Below, one piece after another: positions 34,353 to 45,301 of a DNA stretch of 64,000 nucleotides. The notes beneath the pieces were generated by a model. That model saw only the letters and a program-made list of their open reading frames with translations. It was not told where the DNA came from and ran no database searches. Location of the stretch: contig OZ059898.1 of the NCBI GenBank assembly GCA_964057225.1, positions 6,882,001 to 6,946,000 on the forward strand, in the 5' to 3' direction. Position 1 is the first letter of the stretch, and every line of letters starts with the position of its first letter. Both the position numbers and the translations under genes were made by a program. Source of the stretch: Auanema rhodensis (taxonomy: Eukaryota; Nematoda; Chromadorea; Rhabditida; Rhabditidae).

Positions 34353-36985
34353 TTATTCAGTTGTAATACTTGGTGATGAACTTCTAAATTGAACATAATC
34401 ATCATCAACCTTAAATAATTATAATTTTATATAATATATAATATTAATTTATTATTTTAAATTATAAACCTGAATTGCTATTGCTTGTCTGGGACTCTTT
34501 GTTATACTTCCATTAGCATAAGAGAATTTTGCTCGTGGTGGTGTAGTATATACTTGACCAAATAAGAAGGGAACACTTATACTTCGTTCTTTGATATCAT
34601 CAGTCTTTAATCGTTTTGGTTTTCTGAAAAATTCTTTTTCTTTTTGAAAATAATTTTTTTTCTAATTAAAACCTTTTTAAACGTTGATTTGGTTTACGTT
34701 TTCCTAAATATGATGAATTATTATATCGATCATATTGTAATGGTGATAGTATTGGAGACTATAAATATATAAATATTATAATAAATATAATAAAATCTTA
34801 CTGTATGTTGAGTTTGTAATTGATTATCGTTGCTCATTGGAATATATATTCGTGTTATATTATTTTCTTTTTGAATTCGTTTAAAAGCTTCTTTCTGTTT
34901 TTCTCTAATTCTAGTTATATTATCTTCGGTTCGTTGCTGAAAAAAAATAATAAGATTTGAATATTAAATGCAACCGCTCTAAACAAATTAAATTTATAAA
35001 TAACGATAAATGATGAAAATTTAGTTTGAATTTGAACGTTATGCTAATTAGCTAACCTCAGCTTTTTCTTTTTTGAGATCTTCTTGTGAAATGGCACAAT
35101 AAGTGAAATAAACACGCTTTCGGTATCGTGATTTTGAATTAGCTAATGCCAATCTAGAATTATATTATAAAATATTATTAGTTATATGAATAATATTACT
35201 TGAATTTTCTATTATCGTTAAGAAAGTTAAAAACTTGTACTGTCATAAGACGAAGATAAAGCTGAACAAATAAAAATATTAAGGACAACAACGCTACAAG
35301 ACGAATCAACGGTGGATTCTTTTGACAATATATATTCTGAAATTATAAAATAAGAAATATAAATTATAATAATAAATTATAATATATTACTTCTTCATGA
35401 TATCCTCCAAGATCAGCTGCTAAAGCAAATGCAGCATCTAATAGAAGAAATACACAAGTAGTATATTGAAATAATAGTTGAACTCTTAATAATCTTGAAC
35501 GCCTTTCTAATATTGAGATCAAGAAAAAAACCTTAAATTATATAATTATATATAATAATATAAAAATAATCTCACTTTGAATGAATAGAATATGGAATAT
35601 TGTAACATTGTGACGAAAAATACAAAAAGTGGTACACCAGTCTCATCACATTGTGAAAAGGCAAACAAATAATGAATTATATTCAAAAAGAAGCATATAA
35701 ATCCAAATCCTGATTCTATTAATAATACTAGTAATGCCCTAAAATTATAATTTTTATATTAAATATATGTAAAAGCTTTTATAATTTTATAGAAAAAGAG
35801 ATTGAAAAGATAAAAACTTGAAAAATTAATTTGAATGAACTATTTGATTGATTATCTGATCATCAATACAATCACAGATCAATCTTTACGTTTTGAAATA
35901 GGAAACACATTGTTTTTCCAACATTTTAATTGAATTATAGTGAAACAAATGATTTTGACACACACACACACACCATGATGGAGTTGCTGGGACGGCTGTA
36001 CTTTTCCAGAAAAATGGCATTTGATACTTGGCCGAATTAGTATCAAATCGTTCAGCTCCTACTAGTTCATGAACTTCAAGTGGCGTATTTAAAGGCCATT
36101 GAAACTTAATTTCTGTAAGAATATATTAAAAAAACACATAATTATATAGATTATAATAAAAGTATAATAATTATTAAAAATACTTAATAATTAAGTTGAA
36201 ACTTGAAAGTTTACAGAGAAGATTTAGATGAGAATGAAGAACATCATTGACATTATTTTAATAAATTTCTAATTAAGATATGCTATTGACAAAATTATTT
36301 TATTTAGATAAGTTTCTTACCAGTTTCTTAGATTCAGGAAGTAAAAAATATCCCCCCTCTCTCTATATATATATATCTCTCTATCTTTCTATTAGTGTCT
36401 ATCAGCATCATTTTCTACCTACTTACTCATCCATTTCTTTCTTTATCTTTTCTATTTTCTTCTTCTATTTAACTCCTTCACTTCAATTCATTTCGTAATT
36501 CTTTTTCTTGAAAATTCTTCTCTCATGCATTTGACATCTGAGGCTTCTTTCGCTTAAATGAAACACGTATAACCTTTTACTCCATAGATTGCCTGTACAC
36601 AGAGTACACTGTTCTACATTCTGCAACACGAGGAAGTGATACTTCGACACAATTTTTATCCCGCAACCGGATTTTCGATTAGATGTACCCAAAGGATATT
36701 TATGAGTGTATCATGTATACATGTTCATGACTTCTATGACTTCTATGAATCTTAGCATATGTGTGCATCATCATCATCGTCACCATCCTATACATATGAC
36801 TATATTTCTAATATTTCTGATGAATAACATCTGGATTTTCAAATTAAAACGAAAACTAATCACTCTAGTCTAAACATCCGTAGCAATTTTCTTACAATAG
36901 AAATCGAGTAATTAGTGCCAAGAATTCAACGTGTGTCGACCGGTTCCGTTGTCGCTTCAATGCGTAATCGTCTTCTGCCACGACA

Positions 36986-37033
<48 letters not shown>

Positions 37034-38074
37034 CATCACCACTTCTGACTTCAAACGCTGTCAATCTACATGAGAATTGGCTTTCATAGTAAAATCAGTG
37101 AAATATCGTTGAATTCGAACAATGATGTAAGAGGTATTTATCGTAATTAACTCGAATTTTGTTTTAAAAAAAGCAGAAAAAAACTTTTCGCTCATCATCA
37201 TGTCTGATTTGTGCAAAACTAGAATTTTTGTTTTCTATGTGTCATCATAACAACAAAGTTTGAAAATTGAATTTTCAAATTATGACAATTTTGTCTAAAT
37301 ATAATATTAATTATGTAAGTTTAGCGTTTAAAAGTAATTTTAGTTAAATAAATAAAAATTAAAAATGTTTATAACATCAATCTTAATAATGAAATTCTTC
37401 CAATTTTCAGAGGAAGTTAAACTGGAATTTCACGTGAATACGGTTATCGGAAAAGCAGTCATGTCATTTGCAAAAGTAAATTTTCAAAAAAAAAACGGAA
37501 GGAGAAAAAAGAAAAGTTTTAATGAATTTTTGATTTATAGATCCTAATATCATCTAATTTGAATTTTTGAAATCAAATTTCAATCGAAATTCTGCAACAT
37601 AAAAACTTGAAAGCCATACTTCAATACAAAATAATTTTATTTAAGCTTTCTTCAACAGAGCATGTCTATTGTTTCATATTTGTAAACATTTCACTTTCAT
37701 TTGTAGACTATTTGATCGCTTTTAAAGAGAAATCGAAAAAGGAAATGCGAAAAAAGAGATATAGATTAAGGTCTATATCTCTATGGTTCGTATAATCGTG
37801 ATAAAGAGAAAAAGCTTCTCTCTTCCTAACCAGAAAGAACATTCTTTTCATTCCCTCTGTCTCTTTCTCTATGTATTTCTACGTAAATCCCTCTCTCTTC
37901 TTATTTCCCTTCTACCTTCTACTTCTTCTGCAACATAATTGGATCTTGTGGTTAAAACACATGTCGAATGAAAGCCGCCAAGCAACTCTTTTATCGCGTC
38001 AATGGATGCACCATAGACGATTGTGATTGATAATGCGATATCGATTTCCGGTATATTCCCTCTCTCCCTCGAAT

Positions 38075-38148
<74 letters not shown>

Positions 38149-38772
38149 GCTCTATTTCATCTTTTACTTTAAATTAGAAAAGTTAAAAGAAAAAGAAATA
38201 GAAATAAGTGAATGCCATTCACATACATACATTCATACATGTATAGTTAGCTAAGTTTACTATATAATTTCAAATTAGTTGTCCAAAATAATTTTTTTTC
38301 TATTGCGTTCAGAGTTAATTTGGTCAGTTGCTAAGTACATATATATATACACAAACTATAAATTCATTTCTTTGTTATTTAGAAATTTTATAAAAATGCT
38401 TCCTCTTTCTCCCTCTCTTTCTCTCTTTCATACCCTCTCTCTCTCTCTCTCCATCTTTTTCTCTCTCTTTAAATAATTTCTGTACTTTCTTATAAAACAA
38501 AATGTTTGTTTTAAGTGGATTTTTCGAAATAAGAATATTAGAAATAGAAATGTAATAAAGAACAAGATTAATGGCTATAATGACAACTAAAGTTTTTGGA
38601 AAAAAAAATAGATGTGTAACTTACGCTTACGATCTGCTAAATTATTCCATAATTCTTGACATTCCAAAGACAGTTTATTCTTGAGATCAACTATATATCT
38701 TCTGTATTCGGCCATTCTTGGCATATTCTCTGATGCTGAAAGCTTACGCTTTTTCATCATCTGAATCTTCAA
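34353..38772 (-). CDS. Unrecognised four-TM membrane protein with long first intron
   Basis: The exons at 34353-36115 are well supported. They give a lead-in '[21 protein letters not shown]', then TM1 ('[20 protein letters not shown]'), TM2 ('[19 protein letters not shown]'), TM3 ('[20 protein letters not shown]') and TM4 ('[20 protein letters not shown]'). A basic cytoplasmic tail follows with '[13 protein letters not shown]', ending '[13 protein letters not shown]' and TAA at 34353-34355. The exon at about 38628-38772 ([17 protein letters not shown]..., '[17 protein letters not shown]') has a strong GTAAGT donor, and its phase joins correctly to the 36115 acceptor. That would make an intron of about 2.5 kb filled with CT repeats. 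I do not recognise the family. The first exon assignment is the weakest part. Function unknown; by topology an internal- or plasma-membrane protein. Confidence 0.6.
36985..37031 (+). repeat. C9 run plus (CT)n microsatellite
   Basis: A run of C followed by about 20 CT units, inside the long intron of the four-TM gene. Confidence 0.95.
38078..38148 (+). repeat. (CT)n microsatellite
   Basis: An almost pure CT tract of about 70 bp. The frame across it encodes only alternating Ser-Leu and is not a gene. Further shorter CT tracts lie at about 36356-36380 and 38404-38470. Confidence 0.95.
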
Positions 38773-39746
38773 TGATTTTCTTTTCTTCAGATGATAATGA
38801 TAATATAAATCGATTCAAAACGTCCTAATATATAGATATTATATTATAATTTAGATTCGAAAATCTGAAAAAAAATTATTTTGTTCTTAAAAATAATATT
38901 TTTACAAAGTAGTTTTATATTATAATATTAAAATATAGTATATAAATGAAATTATATTATATATAGTAAAATAGTTAGCTTATTCAAACTATTTTATTTG
39001 GTAAATGTGATTAAATTAAAAGAAAAATAATTATAAATATATAGTTAATAGATAGTATTTGAATATGAAAATGGAAATTTTCTTTAAAATGGTTTACTAA
39101 TCATTAAAAAATGGAAATTTTCATTTAATACAGACATAGTTGTCGGTGATTTGACAGAAACTGTCGACCACCCTAAGATAGAATTGTCCATGACGAAACT
39201 CCGCCCTTCTTTACTTTCTTCTGTATCGTAAGCCATCTCTCCATCTCTCTGTCACATTCTCTCTATCTTTCTCTCTCTATAAATCTATGTTCATGTTCCA
39301 AATTTTGCATTACATCAAATCATATTGAATATGACTCTATCTATTTCTTTCTTTCTCTCTATATAACTATCAATCTGATTATTTACGTATTCTCTCTCTA
39401 ACTCAACCCCCCCTCCTCTTCTCCTCTTTTTCCTTGTTTTTGCTTTGATCTAGCATGTGTCATTGCTGCTCGTCAGTTTCACTACTGATATACCTCATTG
39501 ATTTAGCTATTTTCCCTGATAGCCTGCCTTATCAATGAGAAGGTCATTCAAATATTTCCCTAAATGTTGTCTGGTATCCCTTTTGCAGAATAGATTTGCG
39601 AGTAAGTGAATTATTACCTTTTTCAATTTCTTGTTTCTTTTTATTTTTTCACTGTTTGGGGTTTTCTCTATTAAAGAACTCCCATAAAATTCAATATTGA
39701 AACCTTTGGTATCTACGTATAGATTGTATTTGAAAACGTAGATGTG
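38773..39746. other. AT-rich intergenic region with pyrimidine-rich patches
   Basis: This is the upstream region of the four-TM gene and of the tRNA. Pyrimidine-rich stretches occur at 39235-39290 and 39340-39440. No convincing coding exon is seen. Confidence 0.45.
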
Positions 39747-39818
39747 TCCCATGTGGTCTAGTGGTTAGGATTCGTGGTTTTCACCCACGCGGCCCGGGTT
39801 CGATTCCCGGCATGGGAA
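39747..39818 (+). tRNA. tRNA-Glu(UUC): tRNA-Glu (anticodon UUC)
   Basis: A 72-nt cloverleaf: acceptor TCCCATG pairs with CATGGGA (39811-39817), discriminator A. The D-arm GTCTAGTGGTTAGGAT contains the A box. The anticodon stem CGTGG/CCACG carries loop TTTTCAC with anticodon TTC, and the T-arm CCGGGTTCGATTCCCGG holds the B box. No intron. A TTTT run starts 3-5 nt downstream as an RNA polymerase III terminator. All stems are perfect, and the sequence is very close to the universal eukaryotic tRNA-Glu. Confidence 0.98.
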
Positions 39819-39911
39819 GTGTGTTTTGCACTTTTTGTTTAACAGATTTTATTTGAAATTGAGATTCCTTTTTGTTATCATGTAAAGTTATTTGAAACAT
39901 CAATGAAACAA

Positions 39912-40972
39912 TCAAAATTCCGGCTTTGGCTTTGCAGTTGTTTTCTTCTTTTCGTTGACGTTAATAGCTTCTGTAAAAATTTGAAAAATATTAAGATCTT
40001 TAAGATTTGTTTTGTTACTTTTCTCTAAGTCATTTCCAAAGTCGTAGCCACCGTCAACCGCAAGTATGCCTTTAGCTGGAGCAATCTAGAAGGAAAGATT
40101 TATAAAATTAAAATTAAAATTGTTATAACCATATCAATATCTTCATTAACTGTTGGATGAACAGCAAAAAACATAGTATAACGAAGTGAATGACTAACAG
40201 GTGAACTTAGTTTAAGAGCCTGAATTTAATTATTAATTTGTTTTTTATACTGGATATGTCTATTAAATTAAATTTTTAAAAATATTTTTATAATTTATTA
40301 TACCTGAAGTGCTTCTTCAACTTCATTAGAAGATAATGAAGGGTTGTTAAGTATATTATGAACCTTAATTATATATTATATATTCATATAGCATTTAATT
40401 AAATATATTACTTGATCATAAGCTTTAGGAAGTTCTTGAAGCACATTTAAAGTCTTCTGATGCCAATCTCTCAATGTTTCTCTGATTTTCTCAAAGTACA
40501 TTTTCAAATCATACTGAATATGATACATATAACAAAGATCAGATACATTTCAAAACCTGTATATCAGATCCTTGTTTCACAGCCCATTCTTCCAATTGTT
40601 GCTTCATTTCAGTGCGAGAAATATCACGATCATGAACGATTTCATAAAATTCTTTTCGAGCAATAGCACTAACTTTTCTATAAATATTATATAATACAAT
40701 AGTTACATGTAAAATTACTTTAGAAAAGTTGGAGCTGGAAAATGAGTATGATGATGATTTTCCAATTCTGTCTCATTCTTCACAGCATTTTGTGGAACAG
40801 GCACAAGCCGTGACATTACACGAGAATTCACATTATGCTTGATCTCTTGAAGAATTTCTGGAAAGAAAGCACATAAACAATGATCTGATCATATTCACCA
40901 ACCATCAATTTTAGCTGCTTGAGATAAAACCAGCAGAATATTTGTAATAAGTACAATAAGCAGTTTTCCCAT
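39912..40972 (-). CDS. SXP/RAL-2 family (DUF148) secreted nematode protein
   Basis: The start MGKLLIVLITNILLVLSQAAK is a signal peptide. The mature part holds the family core in 'ARKEFYEIVHDRDISRTEM' followed by 'KQQLEEWAVKQG', the hallmark helix pattern of SXP/RAL-2 (ANIS5 cation-binding) proteins. Then come 'YDLKMYFEKIRETLRDWHQ' and a helical stretch, and a lysine- and asparagine-rich tail ending 'TTAKPKPEF' with TGA at 39912-39914. About seven exons with introns of about 40-60 nt. The family is restricted to nematodes, is secreted, and is often immunogenic in parasitic species; its biochemical role is unsettled. The next gene upstream on the same strand is the thrombospondin-repeat gene, 580 bp away. 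Confidence 0.85.
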
Positions 40973-41552
40973 TTTCAGCAAAACTAAATGTTAAAATAAA
41001 ATAAAACAATAGATAATAAGACAGTAAATTATAAATAATTGAAAGAATATAAAATCTTTATTTCATTTGTTGTTAGGTAGTGTATAAATGAACAGTTCAA
41101 TCCACTCCCCTATCCCTTCTTTCTCAAATAAACATCTTAATTTCTTGTTTTTTTTTTTTCAAATAAATATCTTTATTTTTATACAAATATTTTAATTATA
41201 AATCATTAATTTTATATCAATACATAAAACATAATCCAAGGTAAAAAATTTTAAAAATTATAAAAGATTATAGGAAATTTGAGAAAATAGGAAAAAGTTG
41301 TAGATATTTTAAAAAAGAAGTTGTTGTAGATAGTAGTTATGGCAACCAATTTTCATTTATATGTATATTTTTATTTTAAAATGTATGATGAAATGATGAA
41401 ATGTATTCATATTAGATTTCATATCATATAAATCTCAATATGCAGATTTTTCGAGTTATCACCTGTTTTTAGAAAATTATGTGATAAGAAACTGATTGAA
41501 AATAAGATTTTTATAATTAAAACCATGTTTTCTTTAATTAATTTATACAAAA

Positions 41553-41992
41553 CTAATTGGACTATAAAACTTTTTGGATTGTTTAACTAAAATAAATTGT
41601 TGGAAACAACTGCTGATTATGAACTGAGAAATGAAGCCAATAATCACAGATGCTATATTCGATGTCAGCAACCATTTAACATCAACACATTTTCTTGGAA
41701 GAGTTGACAAGAGATTATGCTGAATTTCAGTATTATTTCCACTTCCTCTATAACGAACAGCAACACCATAACGAACATCCCATCTGCTCCAAGGATTGTT
41801 TACTTGAAAAAGAATATTTATTTTTCACAAATTCATTTGAACTTAGGTTTAGTTTAAAGTATTCTTAAAACAAACCTGTGTTAAGAGTCTCTTCGTCCAT
41901 CTTTAAATCAACATTCACATCATTGATGTATTTAGAACTAGCAACAGCTCGAAAACGACGACGAACAACCCCTATAGCAAGACATATGTATT

Positions 41993-42038
<46 letters not shown>

Positions 42039-43208
42039 ATATTTTTTAAAAATATAACAAAATACCTTGTTCTATCCAATTTGTCCAATCCGCATATTTT
42101 TTAACAATTGGACAATTCTGTTGGCATGGTCTATATTCAATTGGACATCCTTCACATGTCTCTGATAAACAATATCTCATCCTGATTACAATAATACATT
42201 TTGTTACAAAATTTTTTACAATTAGTCTTACCTTCTCGACATATCATTTACTTTATTTGAGCAAAAACAGTCTGTCCATTCATTCCAATCACTCCATGTT
42301 CCCCATACAAATGAGGGTATGAGTTCTGATGGTGAAGAGCAATTACGAGTTTGGCTAAATTCTCCTTCACAATAGCTATTGACACCTGTAACTCAGATAG
42401 TTATGTGAAAGCTGCAAAAACGAATTACTTGCCCAATGGATATGGATGATCGCATTGTCTTTGGCGTATTTCCTTATTTTCATGACAACTTGACCATTCA
42501 GACCAGCCTGACCAGCCACCAATGCGAGAACAATTTCTAAGCTGAAAATAATACCAATACCAATAAAAAAATTTTGTTTTTTGTTGGAAAAATAATAAAA
42601 TTAATGAGCTGAGTAAGATTTATAGAGTATTGACGCATTTATGCTAATCAAGTGGCGTTATACTTGCCCAGCTCGGCAGCCAAAAATCATTTAAAAATCT
42701 CACGCCACTCGAACGGTTCATTCAATATTCTATAAAAAAAAAGAACATTTAAACTAACTGCAATTTTTGGTTGCTCCTCTTCATATGGCATCAAAGTTAA
42801 TTCACATGTGCATATTAATCCATTTCGATTTTTGCATTGAGTTCGTAACATCTAAACCATATTATTCTCATTAATTTACTACAAATTTAAAAAAAATTAA
42901 TGTTTTATTTTTAAAATTAAACTAATTGAAAATTCTACTTTTTATTCTAAATAAAGTTTAATCAGTACATCAGAATACCCTTTGCACAATCACAATATTA
43001 TTTAATTAAGACTGATGTAAAGAACGTCTACTAGTAAAGATCTAGAAGATAACACAAAGTAATTCAGAAACAAAAAAAAACGAGATTTTTCCATTTTTAG
43101 ATGAAAAATAAAAAATATGATACTCACTTTAAGTTCAACTATTTCATTACTTGATAAATATCCTGGTAGTATAAGTAAGAAAACAATAACAATCGGCCAC
43201 ATCTTCAT
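41553..43208 (-). CDS. Thrombospondin type-1 repeat protein, signal peptide and C-terminal TM
   Basis: The N-terminus MKMWPIVIVFLLILPGYLSS is a signal peptide. Exons then give a cysteine-containing lead ('CKNRNGLICTCELTLMP') and a canonical TSP1 repeat 'GGWSGWSEWSSC' (about 42490-42530). A second, 'WGTWSDWNEWTDCFC' (about 42255-42300), is followed by 'CLSETCEGCPIEYRPCQQNCP'. A degenerate third 'YADWTNWIEQ' is C-terminal to this, and 'PWSRWDVRYGVAVRYRG' resembles a fourth. The C-terminus has a hydrophobic segment ('NIASVIIGFISQFIIS') and a basic tail ending 'KKFYSPISFV', TAA at 41553-41555. It is thus probably a type I membrane or matrix-facing protein. The tryptophans would be candidates for C-mannosylation. 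A (TA)n microsatellite lies in an intron at about 41998-42040. I know no exact named orthologue. Confidence 0.83.
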
Positions 43209-45160
43209 CAGATGAACAATAGTTGAAATGATATAGCATTGAAATACTCATCATTGAAGTTTCCTTAATAAACTAGCTTTTGCCACATCTGCTACTGTTC
43301 GTAACGGATGGACAACAGCTGATTGAAGTTTGTAGTATTGGCGAACTCATTCCATACCCAAACATGACCTTTTGCATCATTTTTCTGAGAATGATGAACA
43401 GCAGGTGTCAGACAGCAATAAGATTACAATTTATGTAATAATTACCTAATATTAGTAAAAAGAAAATAAATAATTCAACAAACTGTTTTTATTTTAAATC
43501 TTTTTAGCTTTCCAAGAAAAGTTCCAATAGAATTGTTGAAAGCTATTGAATTCAATTTAAAAAGTTTCATTACATGTATTTTTACAATTTTTGTTATTCT
43601 CTCTAGACATCCCTGTTCCATTCTCTCTGTACTACGTCGTTTTTGTCAGTTCTTCTCGTAGCCAAAGTATTCATAAATCCCCATGGAATGTTCATCCTCA
43701 ACACTTTTTTAAAGAAATAGAAGTGCTGTCATTGTCTCAAAAAGATACTCTCAACTGAGACTCAAGTCTTCTTATTCTATGATGAATTGCATTTCATGTA
43801 GGGCATTTGCACTGGCGACCAGACATAAACCAAACGAACAATGGTTTGCTCCCGTCTTACCTCATTTTCCTTTTCTGATAGATTTTTTTCCAAATTCGTA
43901 TGTGTGTGTCTTTATAGCTGAGAATGAAGTAATGTATATAATTTCTGATTCCCACCTTGTAGAATAACTCTTGATTTGTTTCGACAAAGTTTGAAGTTGA
44001 ACTCGCTGAACAACTCGTAGCAATTCGATATGTCTTAAACCACACCTATTTTACCCACGAAGCCTTTTTTCTTTCTCATTTCGCCCAGTTTTATGCCGTT
44101 TTTCTTGACAAGCTTCGACTAAAAAAGACATACTAACTGAAGCATAAGAATTTCAACACAAATTGAAAAACATTAAAAGAAAATAATTTTGCAAAACATC
44201 ACTTCAGCTATGGAGAGGTACAACAATATAGAAAAATAGCTTTGATATGTATTTTTTTTGTTCAATTTCAATTCAATACTTGATGTCCTGCGCGCTATAA
44301 AATATATATTAAAAATAAAATAAAGATTTGTCAGTACGTTTTTAAAGAAATTAAAATTTTCTTTTTAATATTTTATGAATTTCTGCTTGCTTTATGGAAT
44401 GGAAGAAGAAATTTTTAATAAAAAATTTCTTTCGGTGAAGCATTCGTTTATTCCTCCAAGTTGCTTCATTTACTTCAAAGAATCAAAACTATGATTTAGC
44501 ATTCATAAATCGCTCTACTACTAATTCCATTTGAAAGATATTTAAAACTTTTTGAACAAAGTATTTGCATAGATTTCCATTTTAGATGACAAATAAATAT
44601 CAGAATTCTTTTTAACACAACTGTTAACTCTAGCTGAATGTATTGAATTTTAAAAAAAAACCTGAGTCTAGTTTAGACGGATATTCCGGAGATAGAGATA
44701 CTTTGGAAATTACGAGATATATACACTCACATTCATATTTGTTTAGTTTCATCCGTTAATAAGAAAAAGATTCCATAGACGTATTAATTGAAATATCAAC
44801 TATTGTTATAATTTTTCTTTTTGGCAAAAATGACATTTTTTAATTGAAAATAACGGTTATATTTATATGAATAAAAGCTTTTCCTAAGAAACGTCTGCAG
44901 AAGAAAACCTTCCAATTTCAAGTATTAAGAGCTTAAGTATCATCTCAATCCATCTCAATAACTATGTTTACGAACTAATTACTATGCTTAAGGTCGTACT
45001 TTGCGTAATCTTTATATTTGAAAAGATTTTTTAAGTTACTTCTCTTTATAATTAAATTGATTTATATTTATATCAAATAGTATTTATAGTATTGATTTAA
45101 GTATAAATAATTAATTATAAATCAAATAATTTTTTAACTAACTTGCTTTATATATCCACA
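43209..45160. other. Upstream region of the TSP1-repeat gene and AT-rich intergenic DNA
   Basis: The first few hundred bases should hold the promoter of the minus-strand TSP1 gene, including the 12-mer CTACTGTTCGTA at 43292-43303 that recurs before the second TSP1 gene. The rest is AT-rich with no supported exon. Confidence 0.45.
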
Positions 45161-45240
45161 AATAAAAAACAAGCCCAACCTTGAAAGATTCGCGGACTAC
45201 TAAGCCGTAGGCGAATCACAGCCCACCAAATTGAAATCTT
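45160..45240. other. Isolated GC-rich hairpin; possible structured RNA
   Basis: In AT-rich DNA, GATTCGC (45187-45193) pairs perfectly with GCGAATC (45211-45217), and an inner CTAC (45197-45200) pairs with GTAG (45207-45210). There is a 3-nt bulge (gga) and a 6-nt loop (taagcc). The hairpin is flanked by GC-richer 'aagcccaacc' and 'cagcccacc'. No tRNA, A/B box or poly(T) terminator is seen, so the class is unknown and strand cannot be assigned. Confidence 0.35.
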
Positions 45241-45247
45241 CATGTAT

Positions 45248-45249
<2 letters not shown>

Positions 45250-45298
<49 letters not shown>
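45250..45298. repeat. (TA)n microsatellite
   Basis: About 23 TA units directly downstream of the isolated hairpin. Confidence 0.95.

Positions 45299-45301
<3 letters not shown>

Noticed and set aside
38027-38254. Open frame encoding alternating Ser-Leu
   Set aside because: Produced by the (CT)n microsatellite.
39507-39752. Minus-strand open frame overlapping the tRNA-Glu 5' end
   Set aside because: Overlaps a perfect tRNA gene and has no recognisable content.
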